This document shows, in pieces, positions 34,427 through 46,000 of a stretch of 64,000 nt of DNA. The stretch is from Chondromyces crocatus (lineage in GTDB: Bacteria; Myxococcota_A; Polyangia; Polyangiales; Polyangiaceae). Location: NCBI RefSeq assembly GCF_001189295.1, contig NZ_CP012159.1, positions 7,146,525 to 7,210,524 on the forward strand. The letters are read 5' to 3'. Numbering within the stretch: position 1 is the first letter of the stretch; every line of letters starts with the position of its first letter. The notes beneath the pieces are model-generated. The model was not told the origin of the DNA, searched no databases, and was given only the letters and a program-made list of their open reading frames with translations. A program made the translations under genes and the position numbers.

Positions 34427-37400
34427 ATGCGCCGAAACGATGCCACCCTCGTCGAGCTGCTCCGCCGCCGTGCGATTTCGGATGCCGACAAGACGTCGTA
34501 CACCTTTCTGCTCGACGGTGAACTCCCCGGACCGCAGCTCTCCTATGCCGAGCTGGATCGTCGGGCCCGCGCCATTGCAGCTCGGTTGCAGTCGGTGGCG
34601 GCATTCGGAGAGCGCGCGCTCCTGCTCTATCCCCCGGGTCTCGATTTCATCGCGGCGTTCTTCGGGTGCCTTTACGCAGGTGTCGTCGGCGTGCCGGCGC
34701 CACCCATCGACAATGCACGGCTGCGGCGGACGCTCCCGCGCATCCAGGCCATTGCGCGTGATGCGGGCGCGGTCATCGCGCTCTCCACCTCGGAGATTGC
34801 AGCGACTTCCGCTCGGCAGTGCGAATCCACGCCCGAACTGGGTCATGTTCGCTGGATTGGCACGGATGCGGTGCCGGACGAGCTCGCCATGGAGTGGCAT
34901 GAGCCCGCGATTTCGGCCGATGGTCTCGCTTATCTCCAGTACACCTCGGGCTCCACGTCGACGCCCAAGGGGGTCATGGTCAGCCACCAGCACGTGCTGC
35001 ACCAGTGCGAGCTGCTCCGCCAGGGGCTCGGCTACGGCCCGGAGAGCGTCGCGCTGACCTGGCTCCCCTATTTTCACGACTATGGTCTGGTCGAGGGCCT
35101 CATCGAGCCTCTCTACGTGGGGGCGACCTGCTTCGTCATGTCGCCGCTCTCGTTCCTCAAGCAGCCGATTCGGTGGCTGCGGGCCATTTCGAGATACAGG
35201 GTGACGCACAGCGAGGGGTTCAACTTCGCGTACGAGCACTGCATTCACAAGATCACGCCGGAGCGGTGCCAGGGGCTGGATCTGCGTTGCTGGCAGATGG
35301 CGGGGAATGCTGCGGAGCCGATCCGGTGGGAGACGCTGGAGCGATTCACGGAGGCGCTGGAGCCCTACGGGTTCCGCGCGAGCGCGTTCTATCCGACCTA
35401 TGGGCTGGCCGAGGCGACCCTGGTGGTGTCGTCGGGCCCCTGGGAGCCCGCGCAGCCGGCCTGGTTCCGGATGGCCGACCTTCAGCGGCGTCGGGTGGTC
35501 GCGGGGGCAGGAGGGGGCGGAGATCTCCGGGTCGTCGGCTGCGGGCGGGCCCTCTGCGAGCGCGTGACCATCGTCAATCCCGAAACGTGCCGGCCCTGTG
35601 CGCCTGACGAGATCGGGGAGATCTGGGTCTCCGATCCCTGCGTGGCGCATGGCTACTGGCAGCGACCGGAGGACACCGAACGCACCTTTCGCGCTCGGAT
35701 CGCAGGCTCGGACGAGGGACCGTTCCTCCGCACGGGAGACCTGGGCTTCTTCCGGAACGAGCTGCTCCACGTCACGGGTCGCGTCAAAGATGTGGTGATC
35801 CTCCACGGGGCAAACCACTACCCGCAGGACATCGAGTGGACCGTGGAGCAATGCCACGAGGACATCCGACCGAGCTGCACGGCGGCTTTCTCGGTGGACG
35901 TCGGTGGGGAGGAGCGGCTGGCCGTCATCGCGGAGGTGAGATCGCAGAAGAGCGGCGAGGCCGTGCTCACCGCGATCCGGCAAGCCATTGCCGAGGTCCA
36001 CGAGATCTCGGTGCATGCCATCACGCTCATCCGCGTGGGGAGCATCCCGAAGACGTCCAGCGGGAAGATCCAGCGAAGCCAGTGCCGTGCGGACTTCCTG
36101 GAAGGCAGGCTGGAGGCCTCACTGAGCTGGGAACATCCTGCAGCTCGGCAGCGAGAGGCGGAGCCAGCGCTGCAGACCGCGATCGCGCACCGCGAACTTT
36201 CGATTCAGGCCTGGCTGCTGGGAGAGCTGGCCACGCGGCTGGGGGTCCAGCAGGGGGCCATCCAGACAGGCGAGCCCTTCGCGCGTTACGGGCTCAGCTC
36301 TCACCAGGGCGTCGCGCTGGTCGGCGAGCTGGAGAGCTGGCTCTCCACGAGCCTCTCCCCGACCCTCCTGTGGGAGTACCCGACGATCGAGAAGCTGGCG
36401 CGCCACCTCGCAGGGCGGCAGGTCCCGTCGACCCGGCGTGAAGAGCCGGCCGAGCCGCTGGGCGCGGTGGCGGACGAGCCGATGGCCATCGTGGGGATCG
36501 GCTGCCGTTTCCCAGGAGATGCCGACACGCCGAGCGCGTTCTGGAAGCTCTTGCGCGAGGGCGTGGATGCGATCGGGGTGGTGCCGTCGGATCGCTGGGA
36601 TGCGGACGCGCTGTACTCCGCAGATCCGGCAGCGCCCGGCAAGATGCACACGCGGTGGGGCGGCTTCCTGCGCGAGGTGCGCGGCTTCGACGCGGAGTTC
36701 TTCGGGATCTCCCCCCGGGAGGCGATGAGCGCAGACCCGCAGCAGCGGCTCCTCCTGGAGACGGCGTGGGCGGCGCTGGAGGATGCGGGGATCCCTCCTG
36801 GCCGCATCGCTGGCGCTTCTGTGGGGGTCTTCGTGGGTCTGTCGGGGCACGACTACAGCGAGCGGAAGGCACGCGCTGGCACCCTCGACCACGACATCCA
36901 TGCGGCGACGGGCGCCGCCGCGAGCATCGCCGCGAACCGGATCTCGTACGCGCTCGATCTGCGCGGGCCCAGCCTCGCCGTGGACACGGCGTGCTCTTCG
37001 TCGCTGGTGGCCGTTCACCTGGCCTGCGACAGCCTGCGGCGAGGGGACTGCGCGCTCGCGCTGGCCGGGGGGGTGAACCTGCTCTTGTCGCCCGAGGTGA
37101 CGCTCCAGTTCGCCAAGGCAGGGTTCATGGCGCCCGATGGGCGCTGCAAGGCGTTCGACGCGCGGGCGAACGGGTACGTTCGTGCCGAGGGTGTGGGGGT
37201 CGTCGCCTTGAAGCCGCTCTCACGCGCGCTGGCCGAGGGTGACCGTATCTATGCACTCGTCCGCGGCAGCGCGGTCAACCAGGATGGCCGGAGCAACGGG
37301 CTCACCGCACCGAACCAGAAGGCCCAGGAGGACCTCGTTCGGGCGGCCTGTCAGCGGGCCGGGGTCGCGCCAGGAGAGGTTCAGTACGTCGAAGCCCACG

Positions 37401-40400
37401 GTACGGGGACGGCGCTCGGGGATCCCATCGAGGTGAAGGCGCTCGGGGCCGTGCTGGCGGAGGGTCGCGCGGCTGGAACGCCGGCGACGATCGGCTCGGT
37501 CAAGACGAACCTGGGGCACACGGAGGCCGCGGCAGGCATCGCAGGGTTGATCAAGGTGGCGCTCTCGCTCCACCACGAAGCGCTCCCTGCGAGCCTGCAT
37601 TTCGAGCAGCCGAATCCTCACATTCCGTTCGAGACCTTGCCCCTGCGTGTCCAGAAGAAGCTGGCCTCGTGGCCGCGGGGGGCCCAGCGTCGGCTCGCCG
37701 GCGTGAGTTCCTTCGGGTTCGGCGGCACGAATGCGCATGTGATCCTGGAGGAGGCACCGGAAGCGCCCGCGCAGGTCGACGTGCCCGCTTCGGGTCTGGC
37801 CCTGCCCACAGGCGAGACCGCCGAGCAGCTCTTCCTCCTCTCCGCGCGCAGCCACGAGGCCCTCCGCGCCCTCGCACACGCTTACGTCGACCGCCTCGAC
37901 GACGACGGCGCCCTCGCACACGTCCCGCTCCTCTCCCTCTGCGCGGCCGCGGCCACCAGGCGCAGCCACCACCTCCACCGCATCGCCATCACCGCATACG
38001 ACCGTCTCTCGCTCCGCGACAAGCTCCTCGCCTTCCTCCACGACGAGCCTCGCCAGGGCCTCTCCCACGCTCACCAGCCGCACAGCCGCCCCGCACGCCT
38101 CGTCTTCGTCTTCCCAGGTCAAGGCGCTCAGTGGCTCGGCATGGGACGACAGCTCTTCGCTCACCAGCCCGTCTTCCGCGACGCGCTCCGACAGTGCGCC
38201 GATGCCTTCGCTCCCTTCCTCGACTGGTCGCTCGAGCAGGCCTTGCTCCACGGGGATGCCGCCCTCCTCGAACGCATCGACGTCCTCCAGCCCCTGCTCT
38301 TCGCCTTCCAGTTCGCGCTCGCCTCCCTCTGGCGCGCATGGGGCCTCCACCCCGATGCCCTGCTCGGACACAGCATGGGCGAGGTCGCTGCCGCCGCCTT
38401 CTCCGGCGCCCTCTCTCTCTCCGACGCCGCGCGCGTCATCTGCCTGCGCAGCACCCTGCTCCGTTCCCTCCACGGCGCTGGCGCCATGGCCGTCGTCGAC
38501 CTCTCCGACGACGACCTTCGCCCCATCCTCTCCGACCGCTTCCCTCTGCTCGACCTCGCGGCGTGCAACGCCCCCCGCTCCTCCGTCGTCGCCGGCGAGC
38601 CGCTGCCCCTCCAGCAGCTCATCGACGCGCTGCAAGCCCAGGGCGTCTACTGCCGCCTCGTCCGCGTCGACGTCGCTTCCCACTCTCGCCACGTCGACCC
38701 CCTTCTCCCGCGCCTCCTCGACGCCCTCCAGGGCCTCCAGCCGCGCACCGCGTCGCTCCCCATCCTCTCCTCCGTCTCCGCCGCTTACCTCGATGGCGCC
38801 GAGATGGGCCCCGACTACTGGGCGCGTAACCTCCGTCAGCCCGTTCTCTTCTCTCAGGCCGTCCGCCGCCTCCTCGACGACGGTCCTTGCCGTTTCCTCG
38901 AGATCGCGCCCCATCCGGGCCTGCTCCACGCCATCGCTCAGTCCTTCCTCGCCCTCGACGCGGAGCCCGCCGCCGTCGCCTCCCTCCGCCGGGACGACAG
39001 CGAGCGCGCCGCCATGCTCGACGCCCTCGGTGCCCTCTACACCCTTGGCCACGACCTCGACGTCCACGCCCTCTTCCCGGGTACGGCTCCCCTCCCCGCC
39101 CTGCCCACCTACCCCTTCCAGCACGACCCCTTCTGGTTCCAGGAGACACCCCACGCCGCCCCCGCGCTGCGCTCCGTGACCACGCCGCATGCCCAGGGAC
39201 AGCATCACCCGCTCCTCGGTGCCCACCTGGCCTCTTCGGTCCACCGAGGCACCCACTTCTGGCACCTCGACGCCCTGTCTCTGGGCGCTCTCCCCTGGCT
39301 CGACCACCACCGCCTCCACGGGCACCCCGTCCTGCCGGCGGCCGCTTTCCTCGACCTCGCCCTCTCCGCTGCCGCTTCCCTGGGGCATGGGGGTGCGCAC
39401 ATCGAGCAGGTGGCGTTCCGCTCGGCGATTTCTCTTCAGGAGAGTGAGCCTCAGAGCCTGCAGGTTTCGCTGGGGGTCGATCCGCTGGGGGTCGCGTCGT
39501 TCCGTGTATCGAGTTGCCCGGCGACTTCGCCGGAGGGTGAGCCAAGCTGGACGCTCAAGGCGACGGGCCGGCTGCAGCTCACCACACCAGAGCCTCTGGC
39601 GTCGCCGGTGCCGCTCCCCCGCAGCGCCATCCAGGCCCGGTGCTCCGAGGTGTCAACGAAGGAGGAGCACTACCAGCGCCTCTCGGAGCGCGACATGGAC
39701 TATGGGCCGGCGTTCCAGGGCGTGGCCGGGGTGTGGCGCCGGGATGGGGAGGCCCTCGGCGAGATCCATGTGTCCGCTTCGTCGTCCCAGGGCCACGGTC
39801 CCCACGTCGTCCATCCAGCCCTCCTGGATGCTTGCTTTCAGGTCCTCGTCGCCGCGCTGCCACGACCGAAGGAGGGACGCGCGACAGGGAGCGCGATCGT
39901 CCCCGTCGCCGTCGGAGCCCTGCGGCGATGGGATCATGCGTGGACGCCCGTGGTGTGGAGCCATGTCGTCGTTCGGGTAGGCGAACCGACGAGCCAGGGC
40001 GAGCTGAGCGCAGACCTCTCGATCGCCAACGCCGAGGGGGAGCCGCTGCTGCAGGTGGAGAACTTCCAGGCGCGCACGTCCGTGGAAAAGCGTGCTCGGG
40101 AGGCCGATCCGTTGCACGGCATGTTCTGCAAGGTCGTCTGGCAGCAGCGACCGCTGGCGCGCTCAGCAACCCCATCGGCGCACGGCATTTGGTTGCTGCT
40201 CGCCGATCGTGGGGGGGTTGCCGAGCAGCTTCGGCACGTGCTGCGGGCGCGAGGAGAGCGCTGTGTTTTGCTCCGTTCGGCCTCCTCGACCGACGCCGCG
40301 GGACCCCAGAGCGACGCGCTCCTTCCCACGAGCGCAGAAGGGTACAAGCAGCTCTTTGCAAACATGAAGCAGGAGGCCTTGGCCTGCCGCGGGATCGTGA

Positions 40401-43087
40401 GCCTCTGGCCGCTGGACACCGCTACCCCCGAGGACCTCTCGCTGGCCTCGCTGGACGCCTCCTTGCAGCGCAGCAGCACGCGGGTACTCGACATGATCCA
40501 GGGGATCTCTCGCCTGGACTGGCCAGCGGCACCGCGGCTCTGGTTCGTGACGGGGGACGCCGAAGCGACAGGCGTCGCGGTGGCCGCTTCGACCCTCACG
40601 CAGGCGCCCCTCTGGGGCCTGGTGCGCGCGATGGCCTACGAACACCCGGAGCTGCAGCCGACGTGCGTCGACGTCCCCTCCTCCACGGCGCTCGCCGTCG
40701 TCGAAGCACTCGCCGACGAACTCCTCGCCGGCGAGGGCGAACGGCAGATCCGACTCCGCGAAGGGGCTCGTGACGTGGCGCGCCTGGTGCGGCGGCCGGA
40801 CTTCGAGGACCTGGGCCAGGACACCTCGCCAGAGGTGAGAAGTGCGGGCGATGGAGGTTCGGCGCTCCGGCTGGACATCGGCACCCCTGGGCTGCTCGAT
40901 ACCCTGACGCTACGGCCGGTGCAGCGTGTCCTGCCGGGTCCAGGTCAGGTGGAGATCCAGGTCCACGCCGCCAGCTTGAACTTCCTCGACGTGCTCTCGG
41001 CCATGGGCGTCCGCCCGGACGATCCTTCCGGCCCCATCGCGCTCGGTCTGGAATGCGCTGGCACGGTGACGGCAGTGGGTGAAGGGGTCTCTCAGCAGGT
41101 CGGAGACGCCGTCCTCGCCGTGGCGCGCGGCAGCCTGGGGACGCATGTGATCGCGGACGCGCGCCTCGTGGTTCCCCGGCCGGACGGCCTCGATGTCGAG
41201 CAAGCGGCGACGTTGCCCATCGCGTTCATGACGGCCCAGTATGCGCTCACGCACCTCGGCCGCCTGGAGCGAGGAGAGCGGGTCCTCATCCACGCCGCCG
41301 CGGGAGGGGTCGGGCTCGCGGCGATCCAGATCGCTCGGCAGGCCGGCGCGGAGGTCTTTGCGACGGCCGGGAGCGTCGAGAAGCAGGCCTACCTGCGCTC
41401 GCTGGGGATCACGCAGCTCTCGAGCTCGCGGTCGCTCCAGTTCGCAAGTGACGTCCTCACGCGCACCGGGGGAAGTGGCGTCGACGTCGTCTTGAACTCG
41501 TTGACCGGCCCAGCCATCACCGCCGGCCTCGAGGTGCTCTCGCCCCACGGGAGGTTCCTCGAGATCGGGAAGCGCGACATCTACGAAGACATGCCGGTCG
41601 GGCTCGCGCCGTTCCGCAGGAACCTCTCGTATTTCGCCATCGATCTCGCGCGAATGCTCGACGAGAGGCCGGCGGTCTGCGGCCGTCTCCTCCGGGAGAT
41701 CGCAGGGCTCGTCGGCGAGGGCTCCCTCCGCCCGCTGCCCTACCGGACCTTCCCCATCGCAGCGGCCGCCGATGCATTCCGTCACATGGCGCAGGCCGAG
41801 CACATCGGGAAGGTGGTGCTCACGGTGGATGACGAGGCCACCCGCGCTGCTGATCCCTGCGGGGCGCGCATCCGCGAGGACGGGACGTACCTCGTCTCGG
41901 GCGGGCTGGGCGCGCTCGGACTCGCGACGGCGGACTGGCTGGTGCAGCGAGGAGCGCGTCATCTGGTGCTCGTCGGCCGTGGTGACCCTTCGGCCACGGC
42001 GCAGGAGCAGATCGCGCGCTTCGAGCAGGCCGGGGCAAGCGTGAAGACGGCGCGTGTCGATGTGGCGGACGAGGCGGCCCTCACAGGCTTGCTGACGGAA
42101 CTCCGGACCACGATGCCGCCGCTGCGCGGGGTGTTCCACTCGGCTGGCGTGCTCGATGATGGCTTGCTGCTCCAGCAGACCCGCGAGCGATTCGAGGGGG
42201 TGATGCGGCCGAAGGCGCTGGGCGCCTGGAACCTGCACGTCACGACTGCCGACGCACCGCTCGATGTCTTCGTGCTGTACTCGTCGGCAGCCGCGATCCT
42301 CGGCTCTCCCGGGCAGGCGAACTACTGCGCAGCCAACGCGTTCCTGCACGCCCTGGCGCGGCATCGCAGAGCGGCAGGGAGACCAGCCCACTGCATCGCC
42401 TGGGGACCATGGGGCGACGTCGGCCTCGCTGCCGCAGACGAGCGTCGCGGTGCGCGCCTCGCCGCGCGGGGACTCGGTAGCCTCACCCCGACGCAAGGAA
42501 AGCAAGCGCTCGGGAGGGTGCTGGACCAGGGCGAGGCCGAGGTCACGGTCACCCCGTTCAACCTGCGCCACTGGCGTGAGTTCTACCCCATCGCTGCGAA
42601 CTCCCCGCTCTTCGCCGAGATCTCGGACGCGCAGCCGGAGCGACCGGAGCGCGACCGCGCACCGCTGAGCGGCGAGGAGCTGAGGCGTCTCGCGCCGGAC
42701 GCACGTCGCGAGCGGCTGGAGGCGCATGTTCGCGATCACCTGGCGACGGTGACCCGCATGCCCCCAGCACGGATCCAGAGCGATGCGCCGCTCATGAACC
42801 TGGGGCTCGACTCGCTCATGAGCCTGGAGCTCCGCAACCGACTGGAGGCGAGCCTCCGGATCACGCTGCCGGCGACGCTGATGTTCGGTCACGCGAGCCT
42901 GGGGAGCTTGGCGGGGCACCTCGCGGAGCGGATGGGGCTCGCGCTGAGCCAGTCCGCAGGGCCTTCCCCGGAACCGCCGGAGGTCGTGTCCGCGCTGGAG
43001 CCAGAAGACCTGGATGCGCTCTCCGTCGACGAGATGGCCTCGTTGCTGTCCGCAAAGCTGGCGGCGCTGACGCTCACCACGAAATGA
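34427..43087 (+). CDS. cndA: Type I PKS: FAAL-ACP loading unit plus module 1 (KS-AT-DH-ER-KR-ACP)
   Basis: A 2886-residue protein. A fatty acyl-AMP ligase domain (1-560; [11 protein letters not shown] near 173) leads to an ACP (about 585-665) whose Ppant serine S625 lies in YGLSSHQG, not the usual GxDS. Next are KS (684-1105, Cys856), AT (1224-1520, Ser1316; VASH near 1414 and RIDVLQP suggest methylmalonyl), DH (1590-1880, [10 protein letters not shown]), a structural KR half, ER (2150-2470, HAAAGGVG), KR (2486-2680; LDD motif, B-type) and ACP (2758-2835). It would adenylate a free acid, load it and extend it once with full reduction. The ATG at 34427 fits FAAL N-termini; ATG 34316 adds 37 residues. 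The symbol is by position. Confidence 0.88.
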   Translation: MRRNDATLVELLRRRAISDADKTSYTFLLDGELPGPQLSYAELDRRARAIAARLQSVAAFGERALLLYPPGLDFIAAFFGCLYAGVVGVPAPPIDNARLRRTLPRIQAIARDAGAVIALSTSEIAATSARQCESTPELGHVRWIGTDAVPDELAMEWHEPAISADGLAYLQYTSGSTSTPKGVMVSHQHVLHQCELLRQGLGYGPESVALTWLPYFHDYGLVEGLIEPLYVGATCFVMSPLSFLKQPIRWLRAISRYRVTHSEGFNFAYEHCIHKITPERCQGLDLRCWQMAGNAAEPIRWETLERFTEALEPYGFRASAFYPTYGLAEATLVVSSGPWEPAQPAWFRMADLQRRRVVAGAGGGGDLRVVGCGRALCERVTIVNPETCRPCAPDEIGEIWVSDPCVAHGYWQRPEDTERTFRARIAGSDEGPFLRTGDLGFFRNELLHVTGRVKDVVILHGANHYPQDIEWTVEQCHEDIRPSCTAAFSVDVGGEERLAVIAEVRSQKSGEAVLTAIRQAIAEVHEISVHAITLIRVGSIPKTSSGKIQRSQCRADFLEGRLEASLSWEHPAARQREAEPALQTAIAHRELSIQAWLLGELATRLGVQQGAIQTGEPFARYGLSSHQGVALVGELESWLSTSLSPTLLWEYPTIEKLARHLAGRQVPSTRREEPAEPLGAVADEPMAIVGIGCRFPGDADTPSAFWKLLREGVDAIGVVPSDRWDADALYSADPAAPGKMHTRWGGFLREVRGFDAEFFGISPREAMSADPQQRLLLETAWAALEDAGIPPGRIAGASVGVFVGLSGHDYSERKARAGTLDHDIHAATGAAASIAANRISYALDLRGPSLAVDTACSSSLVAVHLACDSLRRGDCALALAGGVNLLLSPEVTLQFAKAGFMAPDGRCKAFDARANGYVRAEGVGVVALKPLSRALAEGDRIYALVRGSAVNQDGRSNGLTAPNQKAQEDLVRAACQRAGVAPGEVQYVEAHGTGTALGDPIEVKALGAVLAEGRAAGTPATIGSVKTNLGHTEAAAGIAGLIKVALSLHHEALPASLHFEQPNPHIPFETLPLRVQKKLASWPRGAQRRLAGVSSFGFGGTNAHVILEEAPEAPAQVDVPASGLALPTGETAEQLFLLSARSHEALRALAHAYVDRLDDDGALAHVPLLSLCAAAATRRSHHLHRIAITAYDRLSLRDKLLAFLHDEPRQGLSHAHQPHSRPARLVFVFPGQGAQWLGMGRQLFAHQPVFRDALRQCADAFAPFLDWSLEQALLHGDAALLERIDVLQPLLFAFQFALASLWRAWGLHPDALLGHSMGEVAAAAFSGALSLSDAARVICLRSTLLRSLHGAGAMAVVDLSDDDLRPILSDRFPLLDLAACNAPRSSVVAGEPLPLQQLIDALQAQGVYCRLVRVDVASHSRHVDPLLPRLLDALQGLQPRTASLPILSSVSAAYLDGAEMGPDYWARNLRQPVLFSQAVRRLLDDGPCRFLEIAPHPGLLHAIAQSFLALDAEPAAVASLRRDDSERAAMLDALGALYTLGHDLDVHALFPGTAPLPALPTYPFQHDPFWFQETPHAAPALRSVTTPHAQGQHHPLLGAHLASSVHRGTHFWHLDALSLGALPWLDHHRLHGHPVLPAAAFLDLALSAAASLGHGGAHIEQVAFRSAISLQESEPQSLQVSLGVDPLGVASFRVSSCPATSPEGEPSWTLKATGRLQLTTPEPLASPVPLPRSAIQARCSEVSTKEEHYQRLSERDMDYGPAFQGVAGVWRRDGEALGEIHVSASSSQGHGPHVVHPALLDACFQVLVAALPRPKEGRATGSAIVPVAVGALRRWDHAWTPVVWSHVVVRVGEPTSQGELSADLSIANAEGEPLLQVENFQARTSVEKRAREADPLHGMFCKVVWQQRPLARSATPSAHGIWLLLADRGGVAEQLRHVLRARGERCVLLRSASSTDAAGPQSDALLPTSAEGYKQLFANMKQEALACRGIVSLWPLDTATPEDLSLASLDASLQRSSTRVLDMIQGISRLDWPAAPRLWFVTGDAEATGVAVAASTLTQAPLWGLVRAMAYEHPELQPTCVDVPSSTALAVVEALADELLAGEGERQIRLREGARDVARLVRRPDFEDLGQDTSPEVRSAGDGGSALRLDIGTPGLLDTLTLRPVQRVLPGPGQVEIQVHAASLNFLDVLSAMGVRPDDPSGPIALGLECAGTVTAVGEGVSQQVGDAVLAVARGSLGTHVIADARLVVPRPDGLDVEQAATLPIAFMTAQYALTHLGRLERGERVLIHAAAGGVGLAAIQIARQAGAEVFATAGSVEKQAYLRSLGITQLSSSRSLQFASDVLTRTGGSGVDVVLNSLTGPAITAGLEVLSPHGRFLEIGKRDIYEDMPVGLAPFRRNLSYFAIDLARMLDERPAVCGRLLREIAGLVGEGSLRPLPYRTFPIAAAADAFRHMAQAEHIGKVVLTVDDEATRAADPCGARIREDGTYLVSGGLGALGLATADWLVQRGARHLVLVGRGDPSATAQEQIARFEQAGASVKTARVDVADEAALTGLLTELRTTMPPLRGVFHSAGVLDDGLLLQQTRERFEGVMRPKALGAWNLHVTTADAPLDVFVLYSSAAAILGSPGQANYCAANAFLHALARHRRAAGRPAHCIAWGPWGDVGLAAADERRGARLAARGLGSLTPTQGKQALGRVLDQGEAEVTVTPFNLRHWREFYPIAANSPLFAEISDAQPERPERDRAPLSGEELRRLAPDARRERLEAHVRDHLATVTRMPPARIQSDAPLMNLGLDSLMSLELRNRLEASLRITLPATLMFGHASLGSLAGHLAERMGLALSQSAGPSPEPPEVVSALEPEDLDALSVDEMASLLSAKLAALTLTTK
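37723..39381. repeat. 1659-bp PKS AT/DH block, copy 1
   Basis: From the end of the KS through the AT into the DH, this segment matches 50204-51862 at a constant offset of 12481 bp, so without net indels. In one ~205-bp stretch compared by eye I counted nine mismatches. Flanking sequence diverges abruptly at both ends. The block is unusually rich in C-ending codons on the plus strand. Confidence 0.9.
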
Positions 43088-46000
43088 AGGACCGCCGAGT
43101 CGTCCCTGGATCCATGAGCGAAGCATCGAGAAATCCCGACTACAAGGCGCTTCTCCGACAGGCCTACGATGCGCTGCAGCAGATGCAGACGCGCCTCGAC
43201 GCGGTCGAACGCGCGCGGCACGAGCCGATCGCCATCGTCGGCTTGAGCTGCCGCTTCCCTGGGGGAGCAAACCCTCGCGCCTACTGGGAGCTGCTCCGCC
43301 AAGGGGTGGACGCGACACGCGAGTTCCCCCGCGAGCGGTTCGACATCGATGCCTTTCACTCGCCGGATCCGACGGCCCCTGGCAAGACGAATGCGCGTCG
43401 CGGAGGGTTCCTGGAGGGCGTCGATGGCTTCGATCCGCAGTACTTCGGCCTGTCTCCACGCGAAGCGGCGCTGATGGATCCGCAACAGCGCCTCTTCCTG
43501 GAGACGTCCTGGGAGGCGCTGGAAGACGCGGGGATCGTGCCGGCGTCGCTGGCGGGCACGGCGACCGGGGTCTTCGTCGGGGTCTACAACGACGATTATC
43601 AGTGGCTGGACACGTCGGTGGAGGCGATCCACGACGCCTACAACGCCACAGGGACTGCCCACAGCGTGTTGCCTGGGCGACTCTCGTTCCTGCTCGATCT
43701 GCGCGGCCCCAGCCTCGCCGTGGACACGGCCTGCTCTTCGTCGCTGGTCGCCGTACACCTCGCCTGTCAGAGTCTCCGCACCGGGGAGAGCGACATCGCG
43801 CTGGCAGGCGGGGTGAACCTCATCCTGTCGCCCAGGCCGAGCATTCTGCTGTCGAAGCTCCAGGTCCTCGCGCCCGACGGGCGCTGCAAGACCTTCGACG
43901 CCTCGGCCAACGGCTTCTCGCGGGGGGAAGGTGCGGGCGTCCTCGTGCTCAAGCGCTTGAGCCGCGCGCAGGCCGATGGCGACCGCATCCTCGCGCTCAT
44001 CCGAGGCTCCGCCGTCAACCAGGATGGTCGCTCTGCCGGGCTGACGGCGCCCAATCCCCGCGCTCAGGCGGACCTCATCCGCCAGGCGCTGAAGATGGCC
44101 TCTCTCGCCCCGTCGGACATCTCGTACGTCGAGGCGCACGGGACGGGGACGCCCTTGGGTGATCCCATCGAGATCGAGGCTCTGGCCGAGGTCTTCGGGA
44201 GCCCGCAGCCGGACGGTACGCCGTGTCTCGTGGGTTCGGTGAAGACGAACTTCGGCCACCTCGAAGCCGCCGCGGGGATCGCGGGGTTGATCAAGGTGGT
44301 GCTCTCCATGGCGCACGCCGCCATCCCTCCCCACCTGCACCTCACCACGCTCAACCCCCGCATTCGCCTGGAGGGGACACGGCTCGCCATTCCGACCGCC
44401 CTGACGCCCTGGCCTGCGCTCCGAGAGGGCGGGCGCCGCTGTGCTGGCGTGAGTTCGTTCGGGGTCGGTGGGACGAATGCACACGTCATTCTGGAGGACG
44501 CCGCCGCGCTGGCTTCTCGGCCGGCAAGTCGCGAGGCGCAAGCTTCCGAGACCCTTCACGTACTCCCCTTGTCGGCGCGTTCACCGGAGGCGCTCGGAGC
44601 CCTGGCGCGCTCATTTCGAGATTTCCTGACGAGCACAGCGAGCGATCCTGCCCCTTCGCTCGTCGACGTCTGCCACACGGCGGGGACGGCACGGTCCCAC
44701 CATGCCCATCGGCTCGCCGTCGTCGGCGCCACGCACAGCGCGCTGGTCGAGCAGCTGGACTGTCATCTGCGAGGAGAGCCCTCTCTTCGCGTGGCGACGT
44801 CGCGTGTGGACACGTCGAGCGCCCCCGGCGTCGTCTTCGTGTTTCCAGGTCAGGGATCGCAATGGGCTGGAATGGGTCGAACGCTCTCGACGCGCGAGCC
44901 CGTATTCCGCGCTGCCCTCGAGCAGTGCGCCGACGCCGTGGCGCGTCATGGTGGCTGGTCGCTGTCCGACGTGCTGCGCGAGGATGCCGACGGGACTTGG
45001 CTCGACCGGAGTGATCGCATCCAGCCAGCCGTGTTCGCCATGCAGGTCGCGCTCGCCGCGCTGTGGAAGCACTGGGGGGTCATCCCGGACGTCGTGGTGG
45101 GCCACAGCATGGGCGAGGTGGCCGCCGCCTGCGTCGCTGGAGCGCTGTCCCTCGACGACGCGGCGCGGATCATCTGCAAGCGAAGTGCGCTGCTGACGCG
45201 GGTTCGCGGGCGGGGAGCCATGGCGGTCATCGAGCTCCCCGCCTGGCGTGTCGAAGAGATCATTGGACCCCACCATGGCGCTCTGTGCATTGCAGCCATC
45301 AATGGACCGACCACCACCATCGTGGCCGGAGACGCTGCGCCGCTCTCCACCCTCCTGGACGACTTGCAGCGTCAAAATGTCTTCTGCCGCCCGGTGAGGG
45401 TCGATGTTGCCTCTCACAGCCCCCACGTCGACCCGCTTCGAGAGGAGCTGCTCACCGCGCTGGAGGGACTGCACCCCCTGCGGGGGTCGACCCCTCTTCG
45501 CTCCACGGTGACCGGCAAGACGTCACTCGGTGAGGATCTCGACGCTGGCTACTGGGTGCGCAACTTGCGCCAGCCCGTCCAGTTCCTTCCCGCGATCCGG
45601 AGTCTCCTCGACGAAGGTCGGCGGATCTTCATCGAGCTGAGCCCGCACCCCGTGCTGCTGACGGCCCTCGAACAGACGATTGCCGAGCGAGGCGCTGGCG
45701 GCATCGCGCTTCCTTCCATGCGTCGAGACGCAGTGGATCAGGACGTCCTGATGGAATCCGTCGCCGCGCTGTATGCGCACGGGGCTCCGATCGATTTCAG
45801 CAAGATGCATCCGGGTGGTCGCCGTATCACGCTCCCCACCTACCCATTCCAGCGGACGCGGCACTGGCTCGACCTCTCCTCGCGCGACGGCGATCCCGCG
45901 CCCGTTCTCGCGCGATCCCGCGGGCGACACCCTCTCCTGGGGGCACGTCTCCTGACGGCTCACCCCGTCTTCGAGGCTCAGCACAGCGTCGACGGGCTGC

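Noticed and set aside
37220-39400. 726-codon minus-strand frame opposite PKS gene 1
   Set aside because: It covers the copy of the same AT/DH block and arises from the same codon bias; no protein-like pattern.
40910-43459. 849-codon minus-strand frame opposite the ER/KR region
   Set aside because: It spans the junction of two PKS genes and has no recognisable domain; typical antisense opening in GC-rich coding DNA.
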